This document shows positions 1 to 11,636 of a DNA stretch of 64,000 nucleotides, piece by piece (position 1 is the stretch's first letter; every line of letters starts with the position of its first letter). The position numbers and the translations under genes are program-made. The notes below the pieces were generated by a model, which worked only from the letters and a program-made list of their open reading frames with translations, searched no databases and was not told where the DNA came from. Source of the DNA: Cervus elaphus (lineage: Eukaryota > Chordata > Mammalia > Artiodactyla > Cervidae); the NCBI RefSeq assembly GCF_910594005.1, contig NC_057827.1:3658001-3722000 (forward strand), written 5' to 3'.

Positions 1-381
1 CCAGCTGAGGCGGGAGTCCAAGGGTCCCTTTCCACGTGCCACAGGAATCCTGGGACTCCTATCAATTTTCACGAGGAGTCAGGCATCGTCTCCTTTGGAG
101 ACACTGATCTCCGCGTAACTCTGGAGTTTTCAAAGGATGTGAGGACTCCGGTCGCGATGAGGTGGGGAACTAGGTCTTTCTCTGTGGTCCCCACAGGGGA
201 TTCAGACATCCTTTCGTCTTGGGAGATGCAAGACGAGCCTGCATTCAAGTCACTGCAGGGATATCCGGCCTTATTTTTAGTCAGGGCATAGCGGTGTGCA
301 TTCCACTTGAGGCCGCAAACTCAGGGTCCCTCTCACATACATAGATCTGAGAGAAGCCTCCTCTTGAGGTGCTTGTGGTAA
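1..381 (+). repeat. Partial satellite monomer at left window edge
   Basis: The window opens about halfway through a unit, at CCAGCTGAGGCGGGAG, which corresponds to position 6366 in a later unit. The array therefore continues to the left. This fragment matches 6366-6746 without any difference I could find, including private variants such as TTTTTAGTCAGG, GTGTGCATTCC and ATAGATCTGAG. Confidence 0.95.
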
Positions 382-2408
382 GGTGGTATTCCTCTGGAGT
401 CGAAGCCAGGGACTAACCTCTCATCTCGAGTTGACTTTTGGTCCACGGAGCTCTTTCGTGTTGCTACAGTGACCTCAGGATCCCTCAACCTTGAAACAGT
501 GTTCTTGGGGTTTCCCTGGAGTGCCATCAAGGAAATCAAGGCTCCTTTCAGGTGTGATGTGCAACACAGAATTGCTCTGCACGCAGTGCAGGGGAATCGG
601 GCCTCATCTCGCGTCGAGGGGGAAGTCTCATGGTTTTTCTCGAGTTGCGGCGGGAACCTGCGGTATATTCTGGAGTTACGACGGGGATGGCCCTTCCACA
701 CACGTGTTAGTTCAGCGACGGCAGGACTCCTGCCTAGTTGCGAGGGACAACTCGGGATTCTCCTCGAGGCTTGGCAGGGCAATTGGGACGCCTCTCCAGC
801 TGAGGCGGGAGACCCTGGGTCCCTTTCCACGTGACACAGGAATCCTGGGACTCCTATCAAATTTCACGAGGAGTCAGGCATCGTCTCCTTTGGAGGCACT
901 GTTCTCCGCGTACCTCTGGAGTTTTCAAAGGATGTGAGGCCTCCGGTCGCGATGAGGTGGGGAACTAGGTCTTTCTCTGTGTTCTCCACAGGGGATTCAG
1001 ACATCCTTTCGTCTTGGGAGATGCAAGATGATCCCGCATTCAAGTCACTGCAGGGATATCCGGCCTTATTTCGAGTCAGGGCTTCGCGGTGTCCATTCCA
1101 CTTGAGGCCGCAAACTCAGGGTCCCTCTCACATAGTTAGAGCTGAGAGAAGCCTCCTCTTGAGGTGCTTGTGGTAAGGTGGTATTCCTCTGGAGTCGAAG
1201 CCAGGGACTAACCTCTCATCTCGAGTTGATTTTTGGTCCACGGAGCTCTTTCGTGTTGCTACAGTGACCTCAGGATCCCTCTAGCCTTGAAACAGTGTTC
1301 TTGGGGTTTCTCTGGAGTGCCATCAAGGAAATCAAGGCTCCTTTCATGTGTGATGTGCAACACGGAATTGCTCTGCACGCAGTGCAGCGGAATCGGGCCT
1401 CATCTCGCGGCGAGGGGGAAGTCTCATGGTTTTTCTCGAGTTGCGGCGGGAACCTGGGGTATATTTTCGAGTTACGACGGGAATGGCCCTTCCACCCACG
1501 TGTTTGTTCACCGACGTCAGGACTCCTGCCTAGTTGCGAGGGACAACTCGGGTATCTCCTCGAGGCTTGGCAGGGCAATTGGGACGCCTCTCCAGCTGAG
1601 GCGGGAGTCCAAGGGTGCCTTTCCATGTGCCACAGGAATCCTGGGACTCCTATCAATTTTCACGAGGAGTCAGGCAACGTCTTCTTTGGAGGCACTGATC
1701 TCCGCGTACCTCTGGAGTTTTCAAAGGATTTGAGACCTCCGGTCGCGATAAGGTGGGGAACTAGGTCTTTCTCTGTGGTCTCCACAGGGGATTCAGACAT
1801 CCTTTCGTCTTGGGAGATGCAAGACGAGCCTGCATTCAAGTCACTGCAGGGATATCCGGCCTTATTTTGAGTCAGGGCATAGCGGTGTCCATTCCACTTG
1901 AGGCCGCAAACTCAGGGTCCCTCTCACATACATAGAGCTGAGAGAAGCCTCCTCTTGACGTGCTTGTGGTAAGGTGGTATTCCTCTGGAGTCGAAGCCAG
2001 GGACTAACCTCTCATCTCGAGTTGACTTTTGGTCCACGGAGCTCTTTCGTGTTGCTACAGTGACCTCAGGATGCCTCAACCTTGAAACAGTGTTCTTGGG
2101 GTTTCTCTGGAGTGCCATCAAGGAAATCAAGGCTCCTTTCAGGTGTGATGTGCAACACAGAATTGCTCTGGACGCAGTGCAGGGGAATCGGGCGTCATCT
2201 CGCGGCGAGGGGGAAGTCTCATGGTTTTTCTCGAGTTGCGGCGGGAACCTGCGGTATATTCTGGAGTTACGACGGGGATGGCCCTTCCACACACGTGTTA
2301 GTTCAGCGACGGCAGGACTCCTGCCTAGTTGCGAGGGACAACTCGGGATTCTCCTCGAGGCTTGGCAGGGCAATTGGGACGCCTCTCCAGCTGAGGCGGG
2401 AGACCAAG
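1..2408 (+). repeat. 8-unit-offset block, copy 1
   Basis: This stretch reappears at 6366-8773, offset 6365 bp (eight units). I could find one substitution between the copies (CTCCTTTGG near 888, CTCGTTTGG near 7253). Shared private variants include GATGATCCCGCATTC, ACATAGTTAGAGC, GGTATCTCCTCG, GGATTTGAGACC, CTCTGGACGCAG and GGGCGTCATC. Identity stops near 2409, where AAGTGTCCC replaces AAGGGTCCC and later variants differ. The left end lies outside the window. Confidence 0.9.
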
Positions 2409-2767
2409 TGTCCCTTTCCACGTGCCACAGGAATCCTGGGAATCCTATCAAGTCTCACGAGGAGTCAGACATCGTCTCCTTTGGAGGCACTGATCTCCGC
2501 GTACCACTGGAGTTTTCAAAGGATGTGAGGACTCCGGTCGCGATGAGGTGGGGAACTAGGTCTTTCTCTATGGTCTCCACAGGGGATTCAGACATCCTTT
2601 CATCTTGGGAGATACAAGACGAGCCTGCATTCAAGTCACTGCAGGGATATCCGGCCTTATTTCGAGTCAGGGCATCGCGGTGTCCATTCCACTTGAGGCC
2701 GCAAACTCAGGGTCCCTCTCACATACATAGAGCTGAGAGAAGCCTCCTCTTGAGGTGCTTGTGGTAA

Positions 2768-5153
2768 GGTGGTATTCCTCTTGAGTCGAAGCCAGGGACT
2801 AACCTCTCATCTCGAGTTGATTTTTGGTCCACGGAGCTCTTTCGTGTTGCTACAGTGACCTCAGGATTCCTCTACCTTGCAACAGTGTTCTTGGGGTTTC
2901 TCCGGAGTGCCATCAAGGAAATCAAGGCTCCTTTCATGTGTGATGTGCAACACGGAATTGCTCTGCACGCAGTGCAGGGGAATCGGGCCTCATCTCGCGG
3001 CGAGGGGGAAGTCTCATGGTTTTTCTGGAGTTGCGGCGGGAACCTGGGGTATATTCTCGAGTTACGACGGGGATGGCCTTTCCACCCACGTGTTTGTTCA
3101 GCGACATCAGGACTCCTGCCTAGTTGCGAGGGACAACTCGGGATTCTCCTCGAGGCTTGGCAGGGCAATTGGGACGCCTCTCCAGCTGAGGCGGGAGACC
3201 AAGGGTCCCTTTCCACGTGCCACAGGAATCCTGGGACTCCTATCAAGTTTCACGAGGAGTCAGGCATCGTCTCCTTTGGAGGCACTGATCTCCGCGTACC
3301 TCTGGAGTTTTCAAAGGATGTGAGGCCTCCGGTCGCCATGAGGTGGGGAACTAGGTCTTTCTCTGTGGTCTACACAGGGGATTCAGAAATCCTTTCGTCT
3401 TGGGAGATGCAAGACGAGCCTGCATTCAAGTCACTGCAGGGATATCCGGCCTTATTTCACGTCAGGGCATCACGGTGTCCATTCCACTTGAGGCCGCAAA
3501 CTCAGGGTCCCTCTCACATACCTAGAGCTGAGAGAAGCCTCCTCTTGAGGTGCTTGTGGTAAGGTGGTATTCCTCTGGAGTCGAAGCCAGGGACTAACCT
3601 CTCATCTCGAGTTGATTCATGGTCCACGGAGCTCTTTCGTGCTGCTACAGGGACCTCAGGATCCTTCCAGCCTTGAAACAGTGTTCTTGGGGTTTCTCTG
3701 GAGTGCCATCAAGGAAATCAAGGCTCCTTTCTTGTTTGATGTGCAACACGGAATTGCTCTGCATGCAGTGCAGGGGGATCGGGCCTCATCTCACGGCGAG
3801 GGGGAAGTCTCATGGTTTTTCTCGAGTTGCGGCGGGAACCTGGGGTATATACTCGAGTTACGACGGGGATGGCCCTTCCACCCACGTGTTTCTTCAGCAA
3901 CGTCAGGACTCCTGCCTAGTTCCGAGGGACAACTCGGGATTCTGCTCGAGGCTTGGCAGGGCAATTGGGACGCCTCTCCACCTGAGGCGGGAGACCAAGT
4001 GTCCCTTTCCACGTGCCACAGGAATCCTGGGAATCCTATCAAGTCTCACGAGGAGTCAGGCATCGTCTCCTTTGGAGGCACTGATCTCCGCGTACCTCTG
4101 GAGTTTTCAAAGGATGTGAGGCCTCCGGTCGCGATGAGGTGGGGAACTAGGTCTTTCTCTATGGTCTCCACAGGGGATTCAGACATCCTTTCATCTTGGG
4201 AGATGCAAGACGCGCCTGCATTCAAGTCACTGCAGGGATATCCGGCCTTATTTCGAGTCAGGGCATCGCGGTGTCCATTCCACTTGAGGCCGCAAACTCA
4301 GGGTCCCTCTCACATACATAGAGCTGAGAGAAGCCTCCTCTTGAGGTGCTTGTGGTAAGGTGGTATTCCTCTTGAGGCGAAGCCAGGGACTAACCTCTCA
4401 TCTCGAGTTGATTTTTGGTCCACGGAGCTCTTTCGTGTTGCTACAGTGACCTCAGGATTCCTCTACCTTGAAACAGTGTTCTTGGGGTTTCTCTGGAGTG
4501 CCATCAAGGAAATCAAGGCTCCTTTCATGTGTGATGTGCAACACGGAATTGCTCTGCACGCAGTGCAGGGGAATCGGGCCTCATCTCGCGGCGAGGGGGA
4601 AGTCTCATGGTTTTTCTGGAGTTGCGGCGGGAACCTGGGGTATATTCTCGAGTTACGACGGGGATGGCCCTTCCACCCACGTGTTTGTTCAGCGACGTCA
4701 GGACTCCTGCCTAGTTGCGAGGGAGAACTCGGGATTCTCCTCGAGGCTTGGCAGGGCAATTGGGACGCCTCTCCAGCTGAGGCGGGAGACCAAGGGTCCC
4801 TTTCCACGTGCCACAGGAATCCTGGGACTCCTATCAAGTTTCACGAGGAGTCAGGCATCGTCTCCTTTGGAGGCACTGATCTCCGCGTACCTCTGGAGTT
4901 TTCAAAGGATGTGAGGCCTCCGGTCGCGATGAGGTGGGGAACTAGGTCTTTCTCTGTGGTCTCCACAGGGGATTCAGACATCCTTTCGTCTTGGGAGATG
5001 CAAGACGAGCCTGCATTCAAGTCACTGCATGGATATCCGGCCTTATTTCGCGTCAGGGCATCGCGATGTCCATTCCACTTGAGGCCGCAAACTCAGGGTC
5101 CCTCTCACATACATAGAGCTGAGAGAAGCCTCCTCTTGAGGTGCTTGTGGTAA
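2768..5153 (+). repeat. Interrupted dimer pair
   Basis: The units at 2768-3562 and 4359-5153 resemble each other more than the unit between them. Both have GGATTCCTCTACC and TTTTTCTGGAGTTGCGG where most units have TTCTCGAGTTGCGG. The middle unit (3563-4358) is of another class, with GATTCATGG, GTGCTGCTACAGGG, CTTGTTTGATG and TCTCACGGCGAG. That class recurs at 9.1-9.3 kb and 20.3-22.8 kb. Confidence 0.75.
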
Positions 5154-5949
5154 GGTGGTATTCCTCTGGAGTCGAAGCCAGGGACTAACCTCTCATCTCG
5201 AGTTGATTTTTGGTCCACGGAGCTCTTTCGTGTTGCTACAGTAACCTCAGGATTCCTCTAGCCTTGAAACAGTGTTCTTGGGGTTTCTCTGGAGTGCCAT
5301 CAAGGAAATCAAGGCTCCATTCAGGTGTGATGTGCAACACAGAATTGCTCTGCACGCAGTGCAGGGGAATCGGGCCTCATCTCGCGGCGAGGGGGAAGTC
5401 TCATGGTTTTTCTCGAGTTGCGGCGGGAACCTGCGGTATATTCTCGAGTTACGACGGGGATGGCCCTTCCACACACGTGTTAGTTCAGCGACGTCAGGAC
5501 TCCTGCCTAGTTGCGAGGGACAACTCGGGATTCTCCTCGAGGCTTGGCAGGGCAATTGGGACGCCTCTCCAGCTGAGGCGGGAGACCAAGGGTCCCTTTC
5601 CACGTGCCACAGGAATCCTGGGACTCCTATCAAGTTTCACGAGGAGTCAGGCATCGTCTCCTTTGGAGGCACTGATCTCCGCGTACCTCTGGAGTTTTCA
5701 AAGGATGTGAGGCGTCCGGTCGCGATGAGGTGGGTATCTAGGTCTTTCTCTGTGGTCTCCACAGGGCATTCAGACATCCTTTCGTCTTGGGAGATGCAAG
5801 ACGAGCCTGCATTCAACTCACTGCAGGGATATCCGGCCTTATTTCGAGTCAGGGCATCGCGGTGTCCATTCCACTTGAGGCCACAAAATCAGGGTCCCTC
5901 TCACATACATAGAGCTGAGAGAAGCCTCCTCTTGAGGTGCTTGTGGTAA
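5154..5949 (+). repeat. Representative complete monomer (796 bp)
   Basis: This is a typical full unit and serves as a reference. It starts just after the TAA of the previous unit, passes CTCTGGAGTCGAAGCC and TGATTTTTGGTCCACGG, has GGATTCC where many units have a BamHI site, then AAGGAAATCAAGG, the XhoI-containing block at 5409-5470, the PstI site CTGCAGGG near 5821, and ends at TGGTAA. A consensus unit has about 39 CpG by hand count. In the 796-bp form CTCTAGCC follows the BamHI region; a 1-bp shorter form with CTCAACC or CTCTACC gives 795 bp. Private changes include GGCGTCCGG near 5712 and GGTGGGTATC near 5731. Confidence 0.9.
5409..5687 (+). repeat. 31-bp internal subrepeats of the monomer (nine consecutive)
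   Basis: Cut every 31 bases at 5409, 5440, 5471, 5502, 5533, 5564, 5595, 5626 and 5657, the segments line up without gaps. Most begin with a pyrimidine-rich stretch followed by a CTCGAGTT-like core at about positions 4-11, such as CTCGAGTTGCGGCGGGA, CTCGAGTTACGACGGGG, CCTAGTTGCGAGGGACA, CTCGAGGCTTGGCAGGG, CCAGCTGAGGCGGGAGA and CCACGTGCCACAGGAAT. The same register can be followed through most of the unit with small slips, giving about 25-26 subrepeats. Diverged 31-bp subrepeats are the established hallmark of the ruminant satellite I superfamily, and this is the main evidence for the family call. Confidence 0.88.
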
Positions 5950-6365
5950 GGTGGTATTCCTCTGGAGTCGAAGCCAGGGACTAACCTCTCATCTCGAGTT
6001 GATTTTTGGTCCACGGAGCTCTTTCGTGTTGCTACAGTGACCTCAGGATCCCTCTAGCCTTGAAACAGTGTTCTTGGGGTTTCTCTTGGAGTGCCATCAA
6101 GGAAATCAAGGCTCCTTTCATGTGTGATGTGCATCACGGAATTGCTCTGCACGTAGTGCAGGGGAATCGGGCCTCATCTCGCGGCGAGGGGGAAGTCTCA
6201 TGGTTTTTCTCGAGTTGCGGCGGGAACCTGGGGTATATTCTCGAGTTACGACGGGGATGGCCCTTCCACCCACGTGTTTGTTCACCGACGTCAGGACTCC
6301 TGCCTAGTTGCGAGGGACAACTCGGGTATCTCCTCGAGGCTTGGCAGGGCAATTGGGACGCCTCT

Positions 6366-8773
6366 CCAGCTGAGGCGGGAGTCCAAGGGTCCCTTTCCAC
6401 GTGCCACAGGAATCCTGGGACTCCTATCAATTTTCACGAGGAGTCAGGCATCGTCTCCTTTGGAGACACTGATCTCCGCGTAACTCTGGAGTTTTCAAAG
6501 GATGTGAGGACTCCGGTCGCGATGAGGTGGGGAACTAGGTCTTTCTCTGTGGTCCCCACAGGGGATTCAGACATCCTTTCGTCTTGGGAGATGCAAGACG
6601 AGCCTGCATTCAAGTCACTGCAGGGATATCCGGCCTTATTTTTAGTCAGGGCATAGCGGTGTGCATTCCACTTGAGGCCGCAAACTCAGGGTCCCTCTCA
6701 CATACATAGATCTGAGAGAAGCCTCCTCTTGAGGTGCTTGTGGTAAGGTGGTATTCCTCTGGAGTCGAAGCCAGGGACTAACCTCTCATCTCGAGTTGAC
6801 TTTTGGTCCACGGAGCTCTTTCGTGTTGCTACAGTGACCTCAGGATCCCTCAACCTTGAAACAGTGTTCTTGGGGTTTCCCTGGAGTGCCATCAAGGAAA
6901 TCAAGGCTCCTTTCAGGTGTGATGTGCAACACAGAATTGCTCTGCACGCAGTGCAGGGGAATCGGGCCTCATCTCGCGTCGAGGGGGAAGTCTCATGGTT
7001 TTTCTCGAGTTGCGGCGGGAACCTGCGGTATATTCTGGAGTTACGACGGGGATGGCCCTTCCACACACGTGTTAGTTCAGCGACGGCAGGACTCCTGCCT
7101 AGTTGCGAGGGACAACTCGGGATTCTCCTCGAGGCTTGGCAGGGCAATTGGGACGCCTCTCCAGCTGAGGCGGGAGACCCTGGGTCCCTTTCCACGTGAC
7201 ACAGGAATCCTGGGACTCCTATCAAATTTCACGAGGAGTCAGGCATCGTCTCGTTTGGAGGCACTGTTCTCCGCGTACCTCTGGAGTTTTCAAAGGATGT
7301 GAGGCCTCCGGTCGCGATGAGGTGGGGAACTAGGTCTTTCTCTGTGTTCTCCACAGGGGATTCAGACATCCTTTCGTCTTGGGAGATGCAAGATGATCCC
7401 GCATTCAAGTCACTGCAGGGATATCCGGCCTTATTTCGAGTCAGGGCTTCGCGGTGTCCATTCCACTTGAGGCCGCAAACTCAGGGTCCCTCTCACATAG
7501 TTAGAGCTGAGAGAAGCCTCCTCTTGAGGTGCTTGTGGTAAGGTGGTATTCCTCTGGAGTCGAAGCCAGGGACTAACCTCTCATCTCGAGTTGATTTTTG
7601 GTCCACGGAGCTCTTTCGTGTTGCTACAGTGACCTCAGGATCCCTCTAGCCTTGAAACAGTGTTCTTGGGGTTTCTCTGGAGTGCCATCAAGGAAATCAA
7701 GGCTCCTTTCATGTGTGATGTGCAACACGGAATTGCTCTGCACGCAGTGCAGCGGAATCGGGCCTCATCTCGCGGCGAGGGGGAAGTCTCATGGTTTTTC
7801 TCGAGTTGCGGCGGGAACCTGGGGTATATTTTCGAGTTACGACGGGAATGGCCCTTCCACCCACGTGTTTGTTCACCGACGTCAGGACTCCTGCCTAGTT
7901 GCGAGGGACAACTCGGGTATCTCCTCGAGGCTTGGCAGGGCAATTGGGACGCCTCTCCAGCTGAGGCGGGAGTCCAAGGGTGCCTTTCCATGTGCCACAG
8001 GAATCCTGGGACTCCTATCAATTTTCACGAGGAGTCAGGCAACGTCTTCTTTGGAGGCACTGATCTCCGCGTACCTCTGGAGTTTTCAAAGGATTTGAGA
8101 CCTCCGGTCGCGATAAGGTGGGGAACTAGGTCTTTCTCTGTGGTCTCCACAGGGGATTCAGACATCCTTTCGTCTTGGGAGATGCAAGACGAGCCTGCAT
8201 TCAAGTCACTGCAGGGATATCCGGCCTTATTTTGAGTCAGGGCATAGCGGTGTCCATTCCACTTGAGGCCGCAAACTCAGGGTCCCTCTCACATACATAG
8301 AGCTGAGAGAAGCCTCCTCTTGACGTGCTTGTGGTAAGGTGGTATTCCTCTGGAGTCGAAGCCAGGGACTAACCTCTCATCTCGAGTTGACTTTTGGTCC
8401 ACGGAGCTCTTTCGTGTTGCTACAGTGACCTCAGGATGCCTCAACCTTGAAACAGTGTTCTTGGGGTTTCTCTGGAGTGCCATCAAGGAAATCAAGGCTC
8501 CTTTCAGGTGTGATGTGCAACACAGAATTGCTCTGGACGCAGTGCAGGGGAATCGGGCGTCATCTCGCGGCGAGGGGGAAGTCTCATGGTTTTTCTCGAG
8601 TTGCGGCGGGAACCTGCGGTATATTCTGGAGTTACGACGGGGATGGCCCTTCCACACACGTGTTAGTTCAGCGACGGCAGGACTCCTGCCTAGTTGCGAG
8701 GGACAACTCGGGATTCTCCTCGAGGCTTGGCAGGGCAATTGGGACGCCTCTCCAGCTGAGGCGGGAGACCAAG
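6366..8773 (+). repeat. 8-unit-offset block, copy 2
   Basis: This is the second copy of 1-2408. The region upstream of it contains unit 6747's predecessor, which is 797 bp because of an extra T in TTCTCTTGGAGTG near 6086; that extra base makes the offset 6365 rather than 6364. Downstream of 8773 the sequence no longer follows what lies after 2408, so the homogenised tract ends inside a unit rather than at a unit boundary. Confidence 0.9.
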
Positions 8774-8819
8774 GGTCCCTTTCCACGTGCCACAGGAATC
8801 CTGGGACTCCTATCAAGTT

Positions 8820-9930
8820 TCACGAGGAGTCAGGCATCGTCTCCTTTGGAGGCACTGTTCTCCGCGTACCTCTGGAGTTTTCAAAGGATGTGAGGCCTCC
8901 GGTCGCGATGAGGTGGGGAACTAGGTCTTTCTCTGTGATCTCCACAGGGCATTCAGACATCCTTTCGTCTTGGGAGATGCAAGACGAGCCTGCATTCAAG
9001 TCACTGCAGGGATATCCGGCCTTATTTCGCGTCAGGGCATCACGGTGTCCATTCCACTTGAGGCCGCAAACTCAGGGTCCCTCTCACATACCTAGAGCTG
9101 AGAGAAGCCTCCTCTTGACGTGCTTGTGGTAAGGTGGTATTCCTCTGGAGTCGAAGCCAGGAACTAACCTCTCATCTCGAGTTGATTCATGGTCCACGGA
9201 GCTCTTTCGTGCTGCTACAGGGACCTCAGGATCCCTCCAGCCTTGAAACAGTGTTCTTGGGGTTTCTCTGGAGTACCATCAGGAAATCAAGGCTCCTTTC
9301 ATGTGTGATGTGCAACACGGAATTGCTCTGCACGCAGTGCAGGGGAATCGGGCCTCATCTCGCGGCGAGGGGGAAGTCTCATGGTTTTTCTCGAGTTGCG
9401 GCGGGAACCTGGGGTATATTCTCGAGTTACGACGGGGATGGCCCTTCCACCCACGTGTTTGTTCAGCGACGTCAGGACTCCTGCCTAGTTGCGAGGGACA
9501 ACTCGGGATTCTCCTCGAGGCTTGGCAGGGCAATTGGGACGCCTCTCCAGCTGAGGCGGGAGACCAAGGGTCCCTTTCCACGTGCCACAGGAATCCTGGG
9601 ACTCCTATCAAGTTTCACGAGGAGTCAGGCATCGTCTCCTTTGGAGGCACTGATCTCCGCGTACCTCTGGAGTTTTCAAAGGATATGACGCCTCCGGTCG
9701 CGATGAGGTGGGGAACTAGGTCTTTCTCTGTGGTCTCCACAGGGGATTCAGACATCCTTTCGTCTTGGGAGATGCAAGACGAGCCTGCATTCAAGTCACT
9801 GCATGGATATCCGGCCTTATTTCGAGTCAGGGCATCGCGGTCTCCATTCCACTTGAGACCGCAAAATCAGGGTCCCTCTCACATACCTAGAGCTGAGAGA
9901 AGCCTCCTCTTGAGGTGCTTGTGGTAAGGT
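8820..9930 (+). repeat. 17-unit-offset related segment, left member
   Basis: Shared rare variants link this stretch to 22344-23454 at an offset of about 13,524 bp: CTGTTCTCCGCG, GTGATCTCC, GTCAGGGCATCACGG, TTGACGTGCTT, GATTCATGG with GCTGCTACAGG, CTGCATGGATATCC and CGCGGTCTCCATTCC. The interior differs in places; for example there is a 1-bp deletion in CCATCAGGAAATC near 9278. It is related sequence rather than a near-identical duplicate. Confidence 0.6.
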
Positions 9931-10045
9931 GGTATTCCTCTGGAGTCGAAGCCAGGGACTAACCTCTCATCTCGAGTTGATTTTTGGTCCACGGAGCTCT
10001 TTCGTGTTGCTACAGTGACCTCAGGATCCCTCTAGCCTTGAAACA

Positions 10046-11636
10046 GTGTTCTTGGGGTTTCTCTGGAGTGCCATCAAGGAAATCAAGGCTCCTTTCTTGT
10101 TTGATGTGCAACACGGAATTGCTCTGCATGCAGTGCAGGGGGATCTGGCCTCATCTCACGGCGAGGGGGAACTCTCATGGTTTTTCTCGAGTTGCGGCGG
10201 GAACCTGCGGTATATACTCGAGTTACGACGGGGATGGCCCTTGCACCGACGTGTTCCTTCAGCGACGTCAGGACTCCTGCCTAGATGCGAGGGACAACTC
10301 GGGGTTCTCCTCGAGGCTTGGCAGGGCAATTGGGACGCCTCTCCAGCTGAGGCGGGAGACCAAGTGTCCCTTTCCACGTGCCACAGGAATCCTGGGACTC
10401 CTATCAAGTTTCACGAGGAGTCAGGCATCGTCTCCTTTGGAGGCACTGATCTCCGCGTACCTCTGGAGTTTTCACAGGATGTGAGGCCTCCGGTCGCGAT
10501 GAGGTGGGGAACTAGGTCTTTCTCTGTGGTCTACACGGGTAATTCAGACATCCTTTCGTCTTGGGAGATGCAAGACGAGCCTGCATTCAAGTCACTGCAG
10601 GGATATCCGGCCTTATTTCGATTCAGGGCATCACGGTCTCCATTCCACTTGAGGCCGCAAACTCAGGGTCCCTCTCACATAGCTAGAGCTGAGAGAAGCC
10701 TCCTCTTGAGGTGCTTGTGGTAAGGTGGTATTCCCCTGGAGTCGAAGCCAGGGACTAACCTCTCATCTCGAGTTGATTTTTGGTCCACGGAGCTCTTTCG
10801 TGTTGCTACAGTGACCTCAGGATCCCTCTAGCCTTGAAACAGTGTTCTTGGGGTTTCTCTGGAGTGCCATCAAGGAAATCAAGGCTCCTTTCATGTGTGA
10901 TGTGAAACACGGAATTGTTCTGCACGCAGTGCAGGGGAATCGGGCCTCATCTCGGGGCGAGGGGGAAGTCTCATGGTTTTTTTCGAGTTGCGGCGGGAAC
11001 CTGGGGTATATTTTCGAGTTACGACGGGGATGGCCCTTCCACCCACGTGTTTCTTCAGCGACGTCAGGACTTCTGCCTAGTTGCGAGGGACAACTCGGGA
11101 TTATCCTCGAGGCTTGGCAGGGCAATTGGGACGCATCTCCAGCTGAGGTGGGAGACCAAGGGTCCCTTTCCAAGTTCCACAGGAATCCTGGGACTCCTAT
11201 CAAGTTTCACGAGGAGTCAGGCAACGTCTCCTTTGGAGGCACTGATCTCCGCGTACCTCTGGAGTTTTCAAAGGATTTGACACCTCCGGTCGCGATGAGG
11301 TGGGGAACTAGGTCTTTCTCTGTGGTCTCCACAGGGGATTCAGACATCCTTTCGTCTTGGAAGACGCAAAACGAGCCTGCATTCAAGTCACTGCAGGGAT
11401 ATCCGGCCTTATTTCGAGTCAGGGCATCGCGGTCTCCATTCCACTTGAGGCCGCAAACTCAGGGTCCCTCTCACATACATAGAGCTGAGAGAAGCCTCCT
11501 CTTGACGTGCTTGTGGTAAGGTGGTATTCCTCTGGAGTCGAAGCCAGGGACTAGCCTCTCATCTCGAGTTGACTTTTGGTACACGGAGCTCTTTCGTGTT
11601 GCTACAGTGACCTCAGGATCCCTCAACCTTGAAACA
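10046..11636 (+). repeat. Tandem dimer, copy 1 (1591 bp)
   Basis: This two-unit segment is directly followed by a second copy. Diagnostic shared features are CTTGTTTGATG, GGGGGATCTGGCC, GGGGGAACTCTC, TACACGGGTAATTC, GATGTGAAACACGG, CTCGGGGCGAG, GGAAGACGCAA and GACTAGCCTCTC with TTGGTACACGG. The duplicated tract starts between about 10,038 and 10,094, because upstream of it the two flanks are of different monomer classes. Confidence 0.9.

Noticed and set aside
1031..1060. Reverse-orientation CENP-B box starting at CCCGCAT
   Set aside because: CCCG and the T two bases later fit, but the final CGAA is replaced by GTCA, so the core is not met. Other CCCG occurrences (CCCGTTCC, CCCGCTCG, CCCGAGGA) lack the central T.
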